Shown here: piece by piece, positions 9,510 through 18,050 of the stretch
Numbering within the stretch: position 1 is the first letter of the stretch
Layout: each line of letters begins with the position of its first letter
Source: Pseudomonadota bacterium
GTDB lineage: Bacteria; Pseudomonadota; Alphaproteobacteria; Rickettsiales; UBA6187
Direction: 5' to 3'
DNA: 64,000 bases
NCBI GenBank assembly: GCA_027620075.1
Contig: JAQCEY010000002.1
Span: 344,337-408,336 of the forward strand
Program-made: the position numbers and the translations under genes
Notes under the pieces: generated by a model
The model's input: only the letters and a program-made list of their open reading frames with translations
Database searches by the model: none
Told to the model about the DNA's origin: nothing

Positions 9510-11423
9510 ATGAAAATAAAACTATTAGTTGCTAGTACATTCTATATAACTTGTTTTAATTGGGCAAATGCAAATAATCTGTCGCCGTTGGAAGAGTTGC
9601 TTAATACGAAAGTAACCACCGTTTCCAAGGTGGAAGAAAGGGCATTTGATGCAGCGGCAGCAATACATGTAATAACTAAAGAAGATATAAAAAGGTCGGG
9701 TTTAACCTCAATACCCGAGATACTACGTCTAGCACCCGGCGTTCAGGTGGCACAAGCAGGTTCGGGACAATGGGCAATATCGGTAAGGGGGTTTAACGGA
9801 CAATTCTCAAACAAGCTACTTGTACTAATAGACGGCAGAAGTGTTTATACACCTTTATTTTCAGGTGTTTACTGGGACGTGCAGGACACATTAATAGAGG
9901 ACATCAAACAAATTGAAATAATCAGGGGGCCGGGGGCAACACTTTGGGGAGCCAATGCGGTAAACGGTGTAATTAATATAATTACGGAAGAAGCCGTAAA
10001 TACTCAAAAAGGCTACGTTAACCTGATTACAGGCAATAACGAACAAATCGCATCGACAAGATATGGCGGAGAATTAAGTAGCAATACGAAATACAGAGTT
10101 TACGGTAAGTTTTCAAGACACAATGAAACAGAGACTTTAAGCGGAGCCGATTCCAACGATGAGTGGAATATGTGGCGTACGGGATTCCGTATAGACGGCA
10201 ACAAGTCAACTAACGACTTATACACCATTCAAGGCGATGCGTATTCGGGAAATGAAAATCATAATCTGGTTTTACCGACGCTAACCTCTCCTTTTTCAAC
10301 TACCGTACCCGATGATGAAGAGGTAAAAGGCGGCAACGTACTTGCAAGATGGAACAGGATATTTTCAAACGGTTCAAACACAACTATACAATCATATATA
10401 GATTATATAGACAGAAATGTTCATTATTTTAATCAGCAGAGATTAACTTATGACCTTGATATCCAGTATAATTTAAAGAAGCTTGGTGGGCATCAAATCA
10501 CTGTAGGGGCAGGATACAGGCTTGTATCTGATGATATTGACGGAACGGCTTTCCTTAATTACACCCCTACTCAAAGAAACGATGACCTTTATAGCTACTT
10601 CATTCAGGACAAGATAACTTTAATAGACGAAAAACTGGCACTAACCGTAGGCTCTAAGTTTGAACATAATAATTACACAGGCTTTGAGCATCAACCGAGT
10701 GCAAGGATATCTTACACTCCTAATTTAAACCATACTTTATGGGCGTCGGTATCAAGAGCCGTCAGAGTTGCAAATAGAAATATGGAAGATGTTAATTTTC
10801 GTGCGGCAGGCTCCGGTTCAGGCTTTGTAACTTTTGTCGGCAACAAGCAGGCAGACTCAGAAGAACTTGTAGCATATGAAACCGGATACAGGGCTAAACT
10901 TCATAAGAATTTTTCATTTGATATTGTGGGCTTTTATAATTCATACGATAATTTAGCATCAAATGAATTTTTGAATGCTCTTACGGTTCAGGCAGGCAAT
11001 AACAACAGCGGCAAGACTATCGGTTACGAAGTATCCGCAAAGTGGAGTGCTACTAAAAACATCATATTGGCAGCAAATTACACTAACATAAATATGGATA
11101 TTGATTCGGCATCGGCAAGTCAGGTAACTTCTGCTTTAAATACACCTAAACATCAGGTCGGTATTTCTTCACACATAAACTTGCCAAAGAACATACAATT
11201 TAACAATCATTTATATTACAACCATAAGATACAGAATGGGGCAATTCCTTCATACTACAGATGGGACAGTAACATAAAATGGAAATTAAAAGAAAATTTT
11301 GAAATAACCCTAGCAGGTCAAAATTTAACAGATTCAAAGCATCAGGAGTTCACCGCATTTACATATAGTAATCAGGCTAATATCGGTAGAAATGTTTATG
11401 TAAAATTAAACTACCACTTTTAA
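9510..11423 (+). CDS. TonB-dependent outer-membrane receptor of the YfiR-linked type
   Basis: A 637-residue outer-membrane receptor. A signal peptide (about 1-21, ending NWANA) precedes a plug domain (about 45-155) with HVITKEDIKRSGLTSIPE, LRLAPGVQVAQ, ISVRGFNGQFSNKLLVLIDG and IEIIRGPGATLWGANAVNGV. The rest is a beta-barrel ending in the aromatic terminus NYHF needed for assembly. The mature N-terminus is short, with no extra signalling domain of the FecA type. From memory, this plug subgroup often sits next to YfiR genes. The ligand is unknown. Energy would come from the ExbB-ExbD-TonB operon at 37-39 kb. The LuxI-like gene begins 13 bp downstream. Confidence 0.93.
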   Translation: MKIKLLVASTFYITCFNWANANNLSPLEELLNTKVTTVSKVEERAFDAAAAIHVITKEDIKRSGLTSIPEILRLAPGVQVAQAGSGQWAISVRGFNGQFSNKLLVLIDGRSVYTPLFSGVYWDVQDTLIEDIKQIEIIRGPGATLWGANAVNGVINIITEEAVNTQKGYVNLITGNNEQIASTRYGGELSSNTKYRVYGKFSRHNETETLSGADSNDEWNMWRTGFRIDGNKSTNDLYTIQGDAYSGNENHNLVLPTLTSPFSTTVPDDEEVKGGNVLARWNRIFSNGSNTTIQSYIDYIDRNVHYFNQQRLTYDLDIQYNLKKLGGHQITVGAGYRLVSDDIDGTAFLNYTPTQRNDDLYSYFIQDKITLIDEKLALTVGSKFEHNNYTGFEHQPSARISYTPNLNHTLWASVSRAVRVANRNMEDVNFRAAGSGSGFVTFVGNKQADSEELVAYETGYRAKLHKNFSFDIVGFYNSYDNLASNEFLNALTVQAGNNNSGKTIGYEVSAKWSATKNIILAANYTNINMDIDSASASQVTSALNTPKHQVGISSHINLPKNIQFNNHLYYNHKIQNGAIPSYYRWDSNIKWKLKENFEITLAGQNLTDSKHQEFTAFTYSNQANIGRNVYVKLNYHF

Positions 11424-11435
11424 AAGAGGTAAAAA

Positions 11436-12053
11436 ATGGAGAAAAAAGTAAAATATTCTTTTTTTCATAAAAACAACAAACACGAATTAGTGCAGGATTA
11501 CTTTCAATTAAGAACAGAAGTATTTCGAGAATATTGGGAGCTTGATAATTTTTCAGGTGAAGAAGATGAATTCGATAATGACGCACATATTCTGGTAATA
11601 CATAAAAATAATGTATGTGTCGGAGGAGCAAGACTAGTTCTTCACTTACCCGGTAGTAGCAATTTACTCCCGATAGAGACCGATTCTTTTAAAATGGTTA
11701 GATTGTTTCCCGATTTTAATTTGGAAACAAACATATACTCGGAGCTATCCAGAGTTGTGTTGTCAAAAGAATACCGAACAGGAGAGTATTCGGCTTTTTT
11801 ATACCACATGATCGGAGAAAAAGCACGCTCTTTAAATGTAAAGTATGTATTTGCCTGCGCCCCTTTATGTCAGGCTAGAATGTCCAAAATTGCATGTAGA
11901 AAAGTAGGAATCAATCTGGAAATAAAATCCGAAATAGATGTTCCCGAACTTCCTACATACGAAGGAAATAAAATGTATTTGTCCATTACTGACTTGACAA
12001 ATACTCACTCAACCAAATATCAGGAACATTTACAAATAAAAGATACGGTATGA
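11436..12053 (+). CDS. LuxI-like (GNAT-fold) acyltransferase, possible autoinducer synthase
   Basis: A 205-residue protein with the residue pattern of acyl-homoserine-lactone synthases: Arg26, Phe30, Trp34, the Asp44/Asp47 pair in DEFD, Arg66 in VGGAR, and Glu103/Arg106 in SELSR. These align with the LuxI set R, F, W, D, D, R, E, R in order and near-normal spacing. Those enzymes make acyl-HSL from S-adenosylmethionine and an acyl carrier. A related GNAT group is linked to exosortase/PEP-CTERM systems, so the product is not certain. GAGG lies upstream of the ATG. It overlaps the next gene, yfiR-like, by four bases (ATGA), so translation is coupled. No LuxR-type regulator is visible in the window. 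Confidence 0.75.
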   Translation: MEKKVKYSFFHKNNKHELVQDYFQLRTEVFREYWELDNFSGEEDEFDNDAHILVIHKNNVCVGGARLVLHLPGSSNLLPIETDSFKMVRLFPDFNLETNIYSELSRVVLSKEYRTGEYSAFLYHMIGEKARSLNVKYVFACAPLCQARMSKIACRKVGINLEIKSEIDVPELPTYEGNKMYLSITDLTNTHSTKYQEHLQIKDTV

Positions 12054-12577
12054 TAAAGTTCTTATTCTCAAAATGTCCGGTACTTTTTGTATCGGGCATG
12101 GTCTTATTATGGAGTGCGTCCTCATATGCTCAGACCGATGAGAGTAGGGTTAAGGCATTGTGGGTGCATACCCTGATATCATACATAAAGTGGGATAGTG
12201 AGCATGAAAAACAAGATAAAACTATATGTACCAGAGGTCTGGACAGGACTTATCACTTCCTAAAAGAGATTCAGGAAGAAAAAAAAACTTCATATAATTT
12301 TATAGAAACCGGTAGTAACTCCGATCTGAATCAATGTAATTTGCTTTATATAGCAGCGTCCGAGAGGAACAACTTATCAAGCATATTAAACAATGTCGAA
12401 TCAAAGAACATAGTTACCGTAAGTGACATAAAAGGTTTCGCCGAAGATGGCGGAATAATCGAACTTTCCCATAAAGACGGTACGGTAAAAATAAAAGTAA
12501 ACGTTAAAGCAGCAAAAAAAGCAAAAGTAATAATAAATAGCGACCTGCTTGCAGTTTCTACTATTATCGACAAATAA
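12050..12577 (+). CDS. YfiR family periplasmic regulator
   Basis: A 175-residue exported protein of the YfiR (DUF4154) family. The signal peptide ends near SSYAQ (about 1-27). The mature part has KALWVHTLISYIKWDSE, the family's opening motif, then CNLLYIAASE, and the C-terminal IIELSHKDGTVKIKVNVKAAK. In Pseudomonas YfiR binds the periplasmic domain of the CHASE8-HAMP cyclase YfiN and represses it. Here no GGDEF protein is present, but a CHASE8-HAMP kinase is 2.7 kb away in the same locus. The gene overlaps the LuxI-like gene by four bases, and a 67 bp gap separates it from lnt. Confidence 0.85.
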   Translation: MIKFLFSKCPVLFVSGMVLLWSASSYAQTDESRVKALWVHTLISYIKWDSEHEKQDKTICTRGLDRTYHFLKEIQEEKKTSYNFIETGSNSDLNQCNLLYIAASERNNLSSILNNVESKNIVTVSDIKGFAEDGGIIELSHKDGTVKIKVNVKAAKKAKVIINSDLLAVSTIIDK

Positions 12578-12644
12578 CTGTTCGTTCGTATTTCTAATTG
12601 TATTTAAATACAACTCTATATAATATGCCTTTATAAAAAATATA

Positions 12645-14186
12645 GTGATGATTGTGCAGAAATATATTGAACGAATAAGGAGGCTAGAAGGCAAGAGGCG
12701 ATATTTTTTTTCGTTCATATTCGGTTGCCTTAGCGGTTTGTCTTTGCCTCCTGTTTATATGATTCCTGCTGCGATAGTCGGTTTTACAGCCCATTTGCAT
12801 CAAATTGAATCTTGTACAAATAAAAAACAATCATTTTGGCTTGGCTGGTTCTACGGTCTGGGCTTTTTTGTAGTCGGTCTGTATTGGATATCGTTTGCAC
12901 TTCTTGTGGATATAGAACAATTCGGCTGGATGATTCCTTTTGCAATGTTCGGCATACCTGCCGTTCTGGCTATATATACCGCCATAGTTTCCTTAATAAC
13001 ATACAAACTAAAATATACGGGCTATCAAAGGGTGATTTTATTTGCCGTAATATGGACGGCATTTGAAATGTTACGAGGAATAGCTTTCACCGGATTTCCA
13101 TGGAATTTAATCGGTTATATCTGGACGGTGTCCGACTCCATGCTTCAAATAACCGGTATCACAGGTATATTCGGCTTGAGCTTTATTACCGTTTTGGCAT
13201 TTTGTATGCCCTACTGTATTAATCGAAGCGGCAAAAAACCTGTAATAATAGCCTTTAGCGTTTTATTGCTTACATTCGCCTTCGGTCAATTAAGGCTGTG
13301 GAATGCTGAAAATACATTTTATCATCAGAAAATAAGGATAGTTCAGGGCAATATCGAACAGCAAAATAAATGGGACGAGGACTATAGGAGTAGTATAATA
13401 AATAAATATCTGAAAATGACCGTTTCAAAACCTTTTTATGCGGTAAAGTACGTATTATGGCCTGAATCTGCAATTCCTTATTATCTGGAAGCAGATTCAT
13501 TTCTTACCGATGCTATAGGCAACGTAACTCCTTCAGGTGGATTCTTAATTACAGGCTCAATACGTTCGGAACGCTCCGAGCTTGGTTTTACAGGAAATAT
13601 ATATAACTCAATTCACACAATTGACCATAACGGAACTATAATATCGGTTTATGATAAACATCACCTTGTACCGTTTGGCGAATATGTGCCGTTGCGTTCC
13701 GTTCTTCCTATCGAAAAAATAACTCCCGGTCAAAAAGACTTCACCGAAGGAAACGGAGTAAAGACCATGCCTGTTCCGGGCATGCCTTCATTCAGCCCTC
13801 TTGTTTGTTATGAGGCTATATTCCCCAATGCCGTAATTGATAAAAATAACCCGCCCGACATGATGATAAACGTTACTAACGATGCATGGTACGGCAACAG
13901 CTCCGGTCCATATCAACACTTTAACACGGTACGGGTAAGGTCAGTTGAACACGGCATACCTTTAATAAGGGCTGCAAATAACGGAATATCGGGAGTTATA
14001 GACCCTTACGGCAGAGTCTTAGAAAAAACTAAATATGGTGAAGATGCCGTTTTAGACGCTAAAATACCCCACGCCTTAAAATCCCCTACCCTTTACACTA
14101 AATTCGGGAATTATATTATTATGCTAATTATGTTAGCTATGTGCGGATTTGTATATTTTAGAAAAAATTTGGGCATTGCTAACTAA
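12645..14186 (+). CDS. lnt: Apolipoprotein N-acyltransferase
   Basis: Adds the third acyl chain to the N-terminal Cys of lipoproteins at the inner membrane. The 513-residue protein has about six N-terminal membrane helices (about 15-215) with the family motifs GLSLPP and WTAFEMLRG..FPWNLIGY. A carbon-nitrogen hydrolase domain follows (about 225-480). The catalytic triad is visible: Glu in WPESAIPYY, Lys in YDKHHLVPFGEYVP, and Cys in LVCYEAIFPN. NDAWYGNSSGPYQHF is also diagnostic. A last helix closes the protein. It starts 67 bp after the YfiR gene and is probably a separate unit. Confidence 0.97.
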   Translation: MMIVQKYIERIRRLEGKRRYFFSFIFGCLSGLSLPPVYMIPAAIVGFTAHLHQIESCTNKKQSFWLGWFYGLGFFVVGLYWISFALLVDIEQFGWMIPFAMFGIPAVLAIYTAIVSLITYKLKYTGYQRVILFAVIWTAFEMLRGIAFTGFPWNLIGYIWTVSDSMLQITGITGIFGLSFITVLAFCMPYCINRSGKKPVIIAFSVLLLTFAFGQLRLWNAENTFYHQKIRIVQGNIEQQNKWDEDYRSSIINKYLKMTVSKPFYAVKYVLWPESAIPYYLEADSFLTDAIGNVTPSGGFLITGSIRSERSELGFTGNIYNSIHTIDHNGTIISVYDKHHLVPFGEYVPLRSVLPIEKITPGQKDFTEGNGVKTMPVPGMPSFSPLVCYEAIFPNAVIDKNNPPDMMINVTNDAWYGNSSGPYQHFNTVRVRSVEHGIPLIRAANNGISGVIDPYGRVLEKTKYGEDAVLDAKIPHALKSPTLYTKFGNYIIMLIMLAMCGFVYFRKNLGIAN

Positions 14187-14208
14187 TAGAAACTTGTAAA
14201 ATTCATTT

Positions 14209-14297
14209 ACGTCATACCCTGTGTTTTCTTTAGAAAACTATAGGGCGATCTTATGAGATTACCCTATAATTGCCTTTGGCAATTCGGGTAATGACGT
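14209..14297. repeat. Composite palindromic repeat with ACGTCAT/ATGACGT ends
   Basis: The 89 bp element starts ACGTCAT and ends ATGACGT. Inside are two hairpins: one around CCCT..TTTTC/GAAAA..AGGG at about 14217-14246, and one at 14258-14292 with arms ATTACCC..ATTGCC and GGCAAT..GGGTAAT. The second hairpin recurs at 27566-27600 with compensating changes in its loop. It lies between the convergent lnt and UPF0262 genes and may also serve as a transcription stop. Confidence 0.75.
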
Positions 14298-14360
14298 TTC
14301 TCTTTTAGGATAGGAATTGAACAAGTTACTATAGGTTAGCAATGCCTAAATTTATAGTAT

Positions 14361-14819
14361 TTACTTTATCTGCAATACATAAATAAGCGAAAATAACTTC
14401 CTTAACGTTTCAAAATCCACAGATATCCTTTCGTCCAAAAGCTCCTCAAGGATTTCCGAACCTTCATTATGCACCCCTCTCCTGCCCATATCTATAGCTT
14501 CCGTCCTTCTTGGATCGGCAGTTTTTACGGCATCATAATAGCTTTCACAGATAATGTGATAGTCCTTGATAACCGATCGAAGCGGAGAAAGGGAAAAAGA
14601 CAGGTTCTCAAGTTTGTTATCACCGTTACTGATATTCATTACAAACTTGTTGCTGACTATTTCAACGCACAAATTATAAGGACCCGAATGTCCTTTCAAC
14701 TCGAACTCGTTTTCTTCAAGTATATCTGTAATAGCTCTTTGGCGAAGATGGCTGTTTTTTTCACTGCGGATTATAGACTTTGAATCTATTGAGATTTTTT
14801 CAATCCTGTTATCAGTCAT
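14361..14819 (-). CDS. UPF0262 family protein
   Basis: A 152-residue soluble protein of the UPF0262 family, which is essentially alphaproteobacterial and of unknown function. Diagnostic parts are ERAIT-like QRAITDILEENEF near residues 28-40, SLSPLRSVIKDY, and the strongly conserved KTADPRRTEAIDMGRRGVHN, followed by EGSEILEELL. It overlaps hisD by eight bases and follows it, the usual hisD-UPF0262 arrangement, so it is translated from the histidine biosynthesis message. The close linkage suggests, but does not prove, a role near histidine or phosphotransfer metabolism. Confidence 0.9.
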   Translation of the reverse strand: MTDNRIEKISIDSKSIIRSEKNSHLRQRAITDILEENEFELKGHSGPYNLCVEIVSNKFVMNISNGDNKLENLSFSLSPLRSVIKDYHIICESYYDAVKTADPRRTEAIDMGRRGVHNEGSEILEELLDERISVDFETLRKLFSLIYVLQIK

Positions 14820-16119
14820 GCCTTGCCCTTATTGACAGAGCGTGGGCTGTCAATCCCTCTTCATCAGCAAGGCAGGCAGTACGCTTTGCAAGCTTGAAGA
14901 ACGCTTCCTTGTCGCACCCGATAAGAGAAATTCTTTTCAAAAAGTCATAAACCGACAAGCCCGATGAAAATCTTGCAGTTCCCGCCGTAGGCAGAACATG
15001 GCTGGGACCTGCCATATAATCCCCTATCGCCTCAGGTGTAAAACGCCCTATAAATATCGCACCTGCATTTTTGATATCTTTTACGATAGAATTTGCGAAT
15101 TTATCATCTAAGGCTAGCTCAAGATGCTCAGGTGCTATCCAATCTATCAGGTCAACCACTTCTTTTTCAAGGTCTTCAACTATTATGACCGCACCATTTT
15201 CCGACCAGCTTGCACCTGCTATTTCCGCACGTTCCAGCTCTACGCATATCTTATCTACCGACTTCATCACTTCAAAAGCGAACTGTTCATCGTCAGTTAT
15301 TAAGATACTTCTTGCGTTTTCATCATGTTCTGCCTGTGATAACAGGTCACTTGCTATCCATTCGGGGCTGTTCTTGTTGTCGGCAACTACCAGTATTTCT
15401 GAAGGCCCTGCTATCATATCAATACCCACATAGCCTGAAAAATAGCGTTTAGCGGCAGCGACATAAGCATTTCCCGGACCTACTATCATATCCACCCTCG
15501 GAACGCTCTTTGTACCCGTTGCCATTGCAGCGATTGCCTGAGCTCCGCCGATTTTGTATATCTGATGAATACCGGCTATTTTTGCGGCTGCCAAAACTGA
15601 CGGGCTTAACTTTCCGTGAGGTGCAGGAACGACCATTACAATATTTTCAACGCCTGCAACTTTTGCAGGAATTGCGTTCATTAAAACTGAACTTGGATAA
15701 CTGGCTAGCCCTCCGGGAACATAGATACCGACATTTTTTATAGGCTTCCATATATTACCGAGCCTGACCCCTATATCATCTTTATAGTCAATATCTTTGG
15801 GCATCTGCTTTTTATGATAGGATTCTATCCTGTCCGCTGCGGTTTCCAGAGCATCTATTACATTACTTGAAACGGCATTATATGCTAACTGTATCTCTGT
15901 TTCGGTAACTTTTAACTCCTCGACCGAATCAGCTTTGACATTATCAAACATGTTTGTATATTTAAGTACGGCATCATCACCTTCTGCCATTACTTCATCA
16001 CATATCTTTTTAGCCGAATTAACAACTTCAGGACGCATTTCAGCCTTACTTGAAAATGCCATTAACTCATCAAGGAATTTTATAAAATTCTCATCTGTAC
16101 TTTTAGCTATCTTAACCAT
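14812..16119 (-). CDS. hisD: Histidinol dehydrogenase
   Basis: Zinc- and NAD-dependent enzyme for the last two steps of histidine synthesis, oxidising histidinol to histidine. The 435 residues include VPGGLASYPSSVLMNAIPA, GPGNAYVAAAKRYF, MIAGPSEILVVAD, the Gln/His of DLLSQAEHDENA, the Glu-His pair of IAPEHLELA, and the C-terminal SGLSVYDFLKR. All expected catalytic and zinc-site residues are present. It overlaps hisG upstream and UPF0262 downstream, each by eight bases, so the three form one tight operon. Rickettsiaceae lack histidine synthesis, so its presence separates this organism from typical Rickettsia. Confidence 0.97.
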   Translation of the reverse strand: MVKIAKSTDENFIKFLDELMAFSSKAEMRPEVVNSAKKICDEVMAEGDDAVLKYTNMFDNVKADSVEELKVTETEIQLAYNAVSSNVIDALETAADRIESYHKKQMPKDIDYKDDIGVRLGNIWKPIKNVGIYVPGGLASYPSSVLMNAIPAKVAGVENIVMVVPAPHGKLSPSVLAAAKIAGIHQIYKIGGAQAIAAMATGTKSVPRVDMIVGPGNAYVAAAKRYFSGYVGIDMIAGPSEILVVADNKNSPEWIASDLLSQAEHDENARSILITDDEQFAFEVMKSVDKICVELERAEIAGASWSENGAVIIVEDLEKEVVDLIDWIAPEHLELALDDKFANSIVKDIKNAGAIFIGRFTPEAIGDYMAGPSHVLPTAGTARFSSGLSVYDFLKRISLIGCDKEAFFKLAKRTACLADEEGLTAHALSIRARHD

Positions 16120-16765
16120 TTATAGCTCCTTTAAAACCGTCAACTATTTCATTTATCTCACTGCCCAGAGTTTTCAACGCCGTGCGGTTTACTATCAGAC
16201 GGGAGGAAATATCCGCTATTTTTTCAACTTCCTCTAAACCGTTAGACTTGAGTGTAGCACCGGTTGAAACAAGGTCAACTATCCTGCGGCATAATCCCAA
16301 TTTAGGGGCAAGTTCCATTGCGCCGTTTAATTTTACACATTCGGTCTGAACGCCTTTTTCAGCGAAAAATTCTTTAGTGGTTCTGGGATATTTAGTAGCA
16401 ACACGGATATGGCTCCATCTGGAAGGGTCTTCTTCTTTTACCAGACCTTTTGTAGCTGCAACCGACATGCGACACTTCCCTATACCCAAATCCAGTAATG
16501 AATACACCTCATTATTATCAAATTCGGTTATAACGTCACTTCCGGCAACACCGATAGCCGCCGCTCCAAATGCAACGAACGTTACAACATCAAAGCTCCT
16601 TACCCTGATAATATCAAAGTTACTTTTATTCGTCGTAAATCGCAGCAATCTTGTATTTGAATCGAAAAACTCCTTCTCCGGAACTATTCCAGCTTTATCG
16701 AACAAAGGCATCAGCTCTTCTAAAATGCGACCTTTAGGGACTGCAATAATTAATTTATCCGTCAT
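16112..16765 (-). CDS. hisG: ATP phosphoribosyltransferase, short form
   Basis: First committed enzyme of histidine synthesis, joining ATP and PRPP. I use the ATG at 16765 (217 aa, MTDKLIIAVPKGRI), the standard start; the frame stays open 14 codons upstream. Visible motifs are AVPKGRILEELMPLF, GVAGSDVITE, and the PRPP-site segment IVDLVSTGATLKSNGL. The protein ends soon after, with no ACT-like C-terminal regulatory domain. It is therefore the short HisG form, which in known systems needs the HisZ subunit for activity. No hisZ lies in the window. It overlaps hisD by eight bases. Confidence 0.96.
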   Translation of the reverse strand: MTDKLIIAVPKGRILEELMPLFDKAGIVPEKEFFDSNTRLLRFTTNKSNFDIIRVRSFDVVTFVAFGAAAIGVAGSDVITEFDNNEVYSLLDLGIGKCRMSVAATKGLVKEEDPSRWSHIRVATKYPRTTKEFFAEKGVQTECVKLNGAMELAPKLGLCRRIVDLVSTGATLKSNGLEEVEKIADISSRLIVNRTALKTLGSEINEIVDGFKGAING

Positions 16766-16868
16766 CTTACTTTTATAATATATTTTAAGAGTTTTCGAAT
16801 ATATCAAATAACATTAAAAAATAAAAGTATAATCGGCAATAACTAACGCAGAGTGTTTGATAAACATA

Positions 16869-16960
16869 GTGCAAAAGTCAAAGAACTACTCTCCCCTTGC
16901 CGGAGAGTTAAAAACACAAAGTGTTTTTGTGAGGGGTAAAAACTCGCAAGTGTTTGTTAG
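16869..16960. repeat. Dispersed ~90 bp repeat, copy 1
   Basis: This copy shares a core beginning ACTACTCTCCCCTTG and running through AAAAACACAAAGTGTTTTT (a perfect 8 bp stem, 3 nt loop) to TGAGGGGTA. Near-identical copies lie at about 27441-27530 and 45297-45385. Outer arms CTCCCCT and AGGGG can pair around the inner hairpin. A related motif with CCCTCC and GGGAGAAGG follows at 17046-17094. The whole 16766-17198 gap has no gene and is mostly this repeat material. Confidence 0.85.
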
Positions 16961-17198
16961 ACCTACGAAAGGGGATAAAAAGAACTCAAATTTGTGGGTG
17001 AAGGATTTTTTCAACATATGCTTTAATTTCAAGCTGCTGTTTTTTGTTGAAACACCCCTCCCTCTTCCTAACCTTGTCCCAAAGGGAGAAGGAACCAATA
17101 TTTGAACTTTAACCTTTTGCAAATGGTTCTATAATACTCGGCATACGCAGTCTTTGACCTGCTTATCCAAGCTCAATCTTATGATTCTCCGATTAAAA

Positions 17199-17663
17199 CT
17201 AAGCGGTGACGCAGCTTTCTTGCTTTTCTTCTTTTAAATCACTTTTCGTATCTTCGTTTTTTTTACTATCCGATTCGGAAGCGGCTATAGCTTTTACCAA
17301 AGATAATACTTTTTTCCTGAGTTTTATATCCGCTATAGATTGATAAGCCTTAACAAGAGCCATTAACTCCTTGTTATTGAACTTTTCATGTTCAAACAAA
17401 AAATCACCGTCTGCTAAAGAGCTGTTTTTTCTAGAATTACTTTCGTCAAGGTCTTCAAAAAAATAAGAAATGCCCACGCCCAGCAAACATGAAAATTCGT
17501 ATAAACGGCTGGAGCCGATTCTATTTAAACCTCTTTCATATTTTTGAACCTGTTGAAAAGTTATGCCAACAGAATCACCAATATCTTCCTGACTCATACC
17601 AAGAATAGTCCTTCTTGCTCTAAGTCGTTTACCTACATGAATATCTACCGGATGCGGAACCAT
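17199..17663 (-). CDS. XRE-family transcriptional regulator (RP497-like)
   Basis: A 154-residue DNA-binding protein. Residues about 8-72 form a Cro/CI helix-turn-helix: VGKRLRARRTILGMSQEDIG followed by VGITFQQVQKYERGLNRIGS and LYEFSCLLGVGISYFFEDLD. This start and spacing are typical of the widespread alphaproteobacterial group that includes Rickettsia RP497. The tail (about 85-154) is charged and includes a helical segment on IADIKLRKKVLSLVKAI. It is transcribed away from typA with a 387 bp gap upstream. Targets are unknown. Confidence 0.88.
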   Translation of the reverse strand: MVPHPVDIHVGKRLRARRTILGMSQEDIGDSVGITFQQVQKYERGLNRIGSSRLYEFSCLLGVGISYFFEDLDESNSRKNSSLADGDFLFEHEKFNNKELMALVKAYQSIADIKLRKKVLSLVKAIAASESDSKKNEDTKSDLKEEKQESCVTA

Positions 17664-17765
17664 AATTTTACAAACTTTATATTTAACTCTTCAAAACCCT
17701 TAAGAAATTAACAGATACACTAAAAAATTAATTCTTAATAGACTAATTTAACTACCTAACCACAC

Positions 17766-17793
17766 GGTTGAGCAAGGAAATACTCGCTCAACC
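17766..17793. promoter_or_regulatory. Inverted repeat in the XRE-typA divergent region
   Basis: GGTTGAGC (17766-17773) and GCTCAACC (17786-17793) form an 8 bp perfect inverted repeat with a 12-base spacer, each side flanked by a copy of CCACAC. It lies about 100 bp upstream of the XRE gene start in an otherwise featureless 387 bp AT-rich gap (17664-18050). It could be an operator for the XRE protein or a small RNA hairpin; I cannot tell which. Confidence 0.35.
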
Positions 17794-18050
17794 ACACGTC
17801 AAAGCTGCACAATTATCGAAAAAAGCAATATTTATCAAAACCTTACATTAATGAAAAAAATATTCCGAATATGCCTACTCCGCAATGGAATATAAGGTTA
17901 AAAAATAAAACCTTACAAGACAATGTTAATAGCATCTCATCTAAAACACTTAAAAACATTCATAAAATTGCCGATTAATTAGAAAGCATGTTGTATTTTT
18001 CGGTCACTTGCTGTATAAGGCTGTTCTTGAAATTATCTTATGGAATTTTT

